Shown here: positions 5,428-5,582 of the stretch, piece by piece
Layout of the letters: the number at the start of each line of letters is the position of its first letter
How positions within the stretch are numbered: position 1 is the stretch's first letter
DNA from: Deltaproteobacteria bacterium
GTDB lineage: Bacteria > UBA10199 > 2-02-FULL-44-16
Direction: 5' to 3'
DNA: 5,582 nt
Assembly: GCA_016203825.1 (NCBI GenBank)
Contig: JACQMA010000067.1
Span: forward strand, 1-5,582
The notes under the pieces: model-generated
Seen by the model: only the letters and a program-made list of their open reading frames with translations
Databases searched by the model: none
Told to the model about the DNA's origin: nothing
Translations under genes and position numbers: made by a program

Positions 5428-5582
5428 AAGAGCCTCTTCAAGTCATTGAGTGTCACCGCGATCATCAGGGCAATCAGCAAGGCAAAACCAACCTGCGTTG
5501 CGTAACGACGGACCGTGGCACTCACGGGCCTTCGTCGAATCCCTTCAATGCCGAGAAACACAAGATGACCACCATCAAGGAC
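5424..5582 (-). CDS. rseP: RIP metalloprotease RseP, C-terminal end only
   Basis: Only the last 52 residues and the stop are in the window; the N-terminal HExxH zinc-binding region and the PDZ domain would lie beyond 5582. The fragment begins VLDGGHLVFLGIEGIRRRP, the LDG motif of site-2 proteases, whose Asp is the third zinc ligand. After it come a basic loop, the last transmembrane helix (VGFALLIALMIAVTL) and a short tail NDLKRLF, which closely follows the usual RseP C-terminus. RseP performs regulated intramembrane proteolysis in the inner membrane, for example of anti-sigma factors and signal-peptide remnants. Its TGA stop is embedded in CTGA, whose CTG appears to start tsaB. Confidence 0.92.
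   Translation of the reverse strand, partial: VLDGGHLVFLGIEGIRRRPVSATVRRYATQVGFALLIALMIAVTLNDLKRLF
5433..5439 (-). promoter_or_regulatory. Ribosome binding site supporting the CTG start of tsaB
   Basis: GAAGAGG on the minus strand, within the last codons of rseP, lies five bases before the CTG at 5427. The spacing is normal for that CTG; for the alternative ATG at 5400 the distance would be over 30 bases. Confidence 0.5.

Overview
The window carries a compact, entirely minus-strand gene cluster from a Gram-negative (diderm) bacterium. The order in the direction of transcription (high to low coordinates) is rseP (3' end only), tsaB, a DUF465 coiled-coil gene, psd, pssA, a small cysteine-rich gene, asd, and the 5' part of a large secreted protein gene that leaves the window at position 1. 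An RseP-type intramembrane protease, phosphatidylethanolamine synthesis and a secreted propeller/Ig/FN3 protein point to a diderm. The psd-pssA pair, a Cys-rich protein of this type and the DUF465 protein recall deltaproteobacteria in the broad sense. That taxonomic call is inference from recalled gene neighbourhoods, not from a search.

Junctions are extremely tight. rseP/tsaB, Cys-rich/asd and asd/secreted protein each share a 4-base start-stop overlap (CTGA, ATGA and GTGA). psd/pssA share 1 base, DUF465/psd 29 bases and pssA/Cys-rich 20 bases. The only gap, 33 bases between tsaB and the DUF465 gene, holds the strongest Shine-Dalgarno sequence, and a possible sigma-70 promoter spans it and the end of tsaB. 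No terminator-like hairpin with a T-run was seen, so the genes probably form one long operon, perhaps with that internal promoter.

Most genes serve the cell envelope. RseP cleaves membrane proteins within the bilayer. PssA and Psd are consecutive steps making phosphatidylserine and then phosphatidylethanolamine. Asd supplies aspartate semialdehyde for lysine, threonine, methionine and usually diaminopimelate for peptidoglycan. The last gene encodes an exported beta-rich protein. TsaB is the exception: it belongs to the tRNA t6A modification machinery.

The points most worth checking are: an apparent CTG start codon for tsaB, fused to the rseP stop as CTGA; the end-of-operon secreted protein, with a GTG start overlapping the asd stop and a signal peptide encoded by T5/T8/T7 runs; an unnamed Cys-rich protein placed between phospholipid and amino-acid genes; and a Lys in place of the usual Arg in the PssA active-site signature. 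I saw no CRISPR array, mobile element, tRNA or rRNA, and no clearly novel system.
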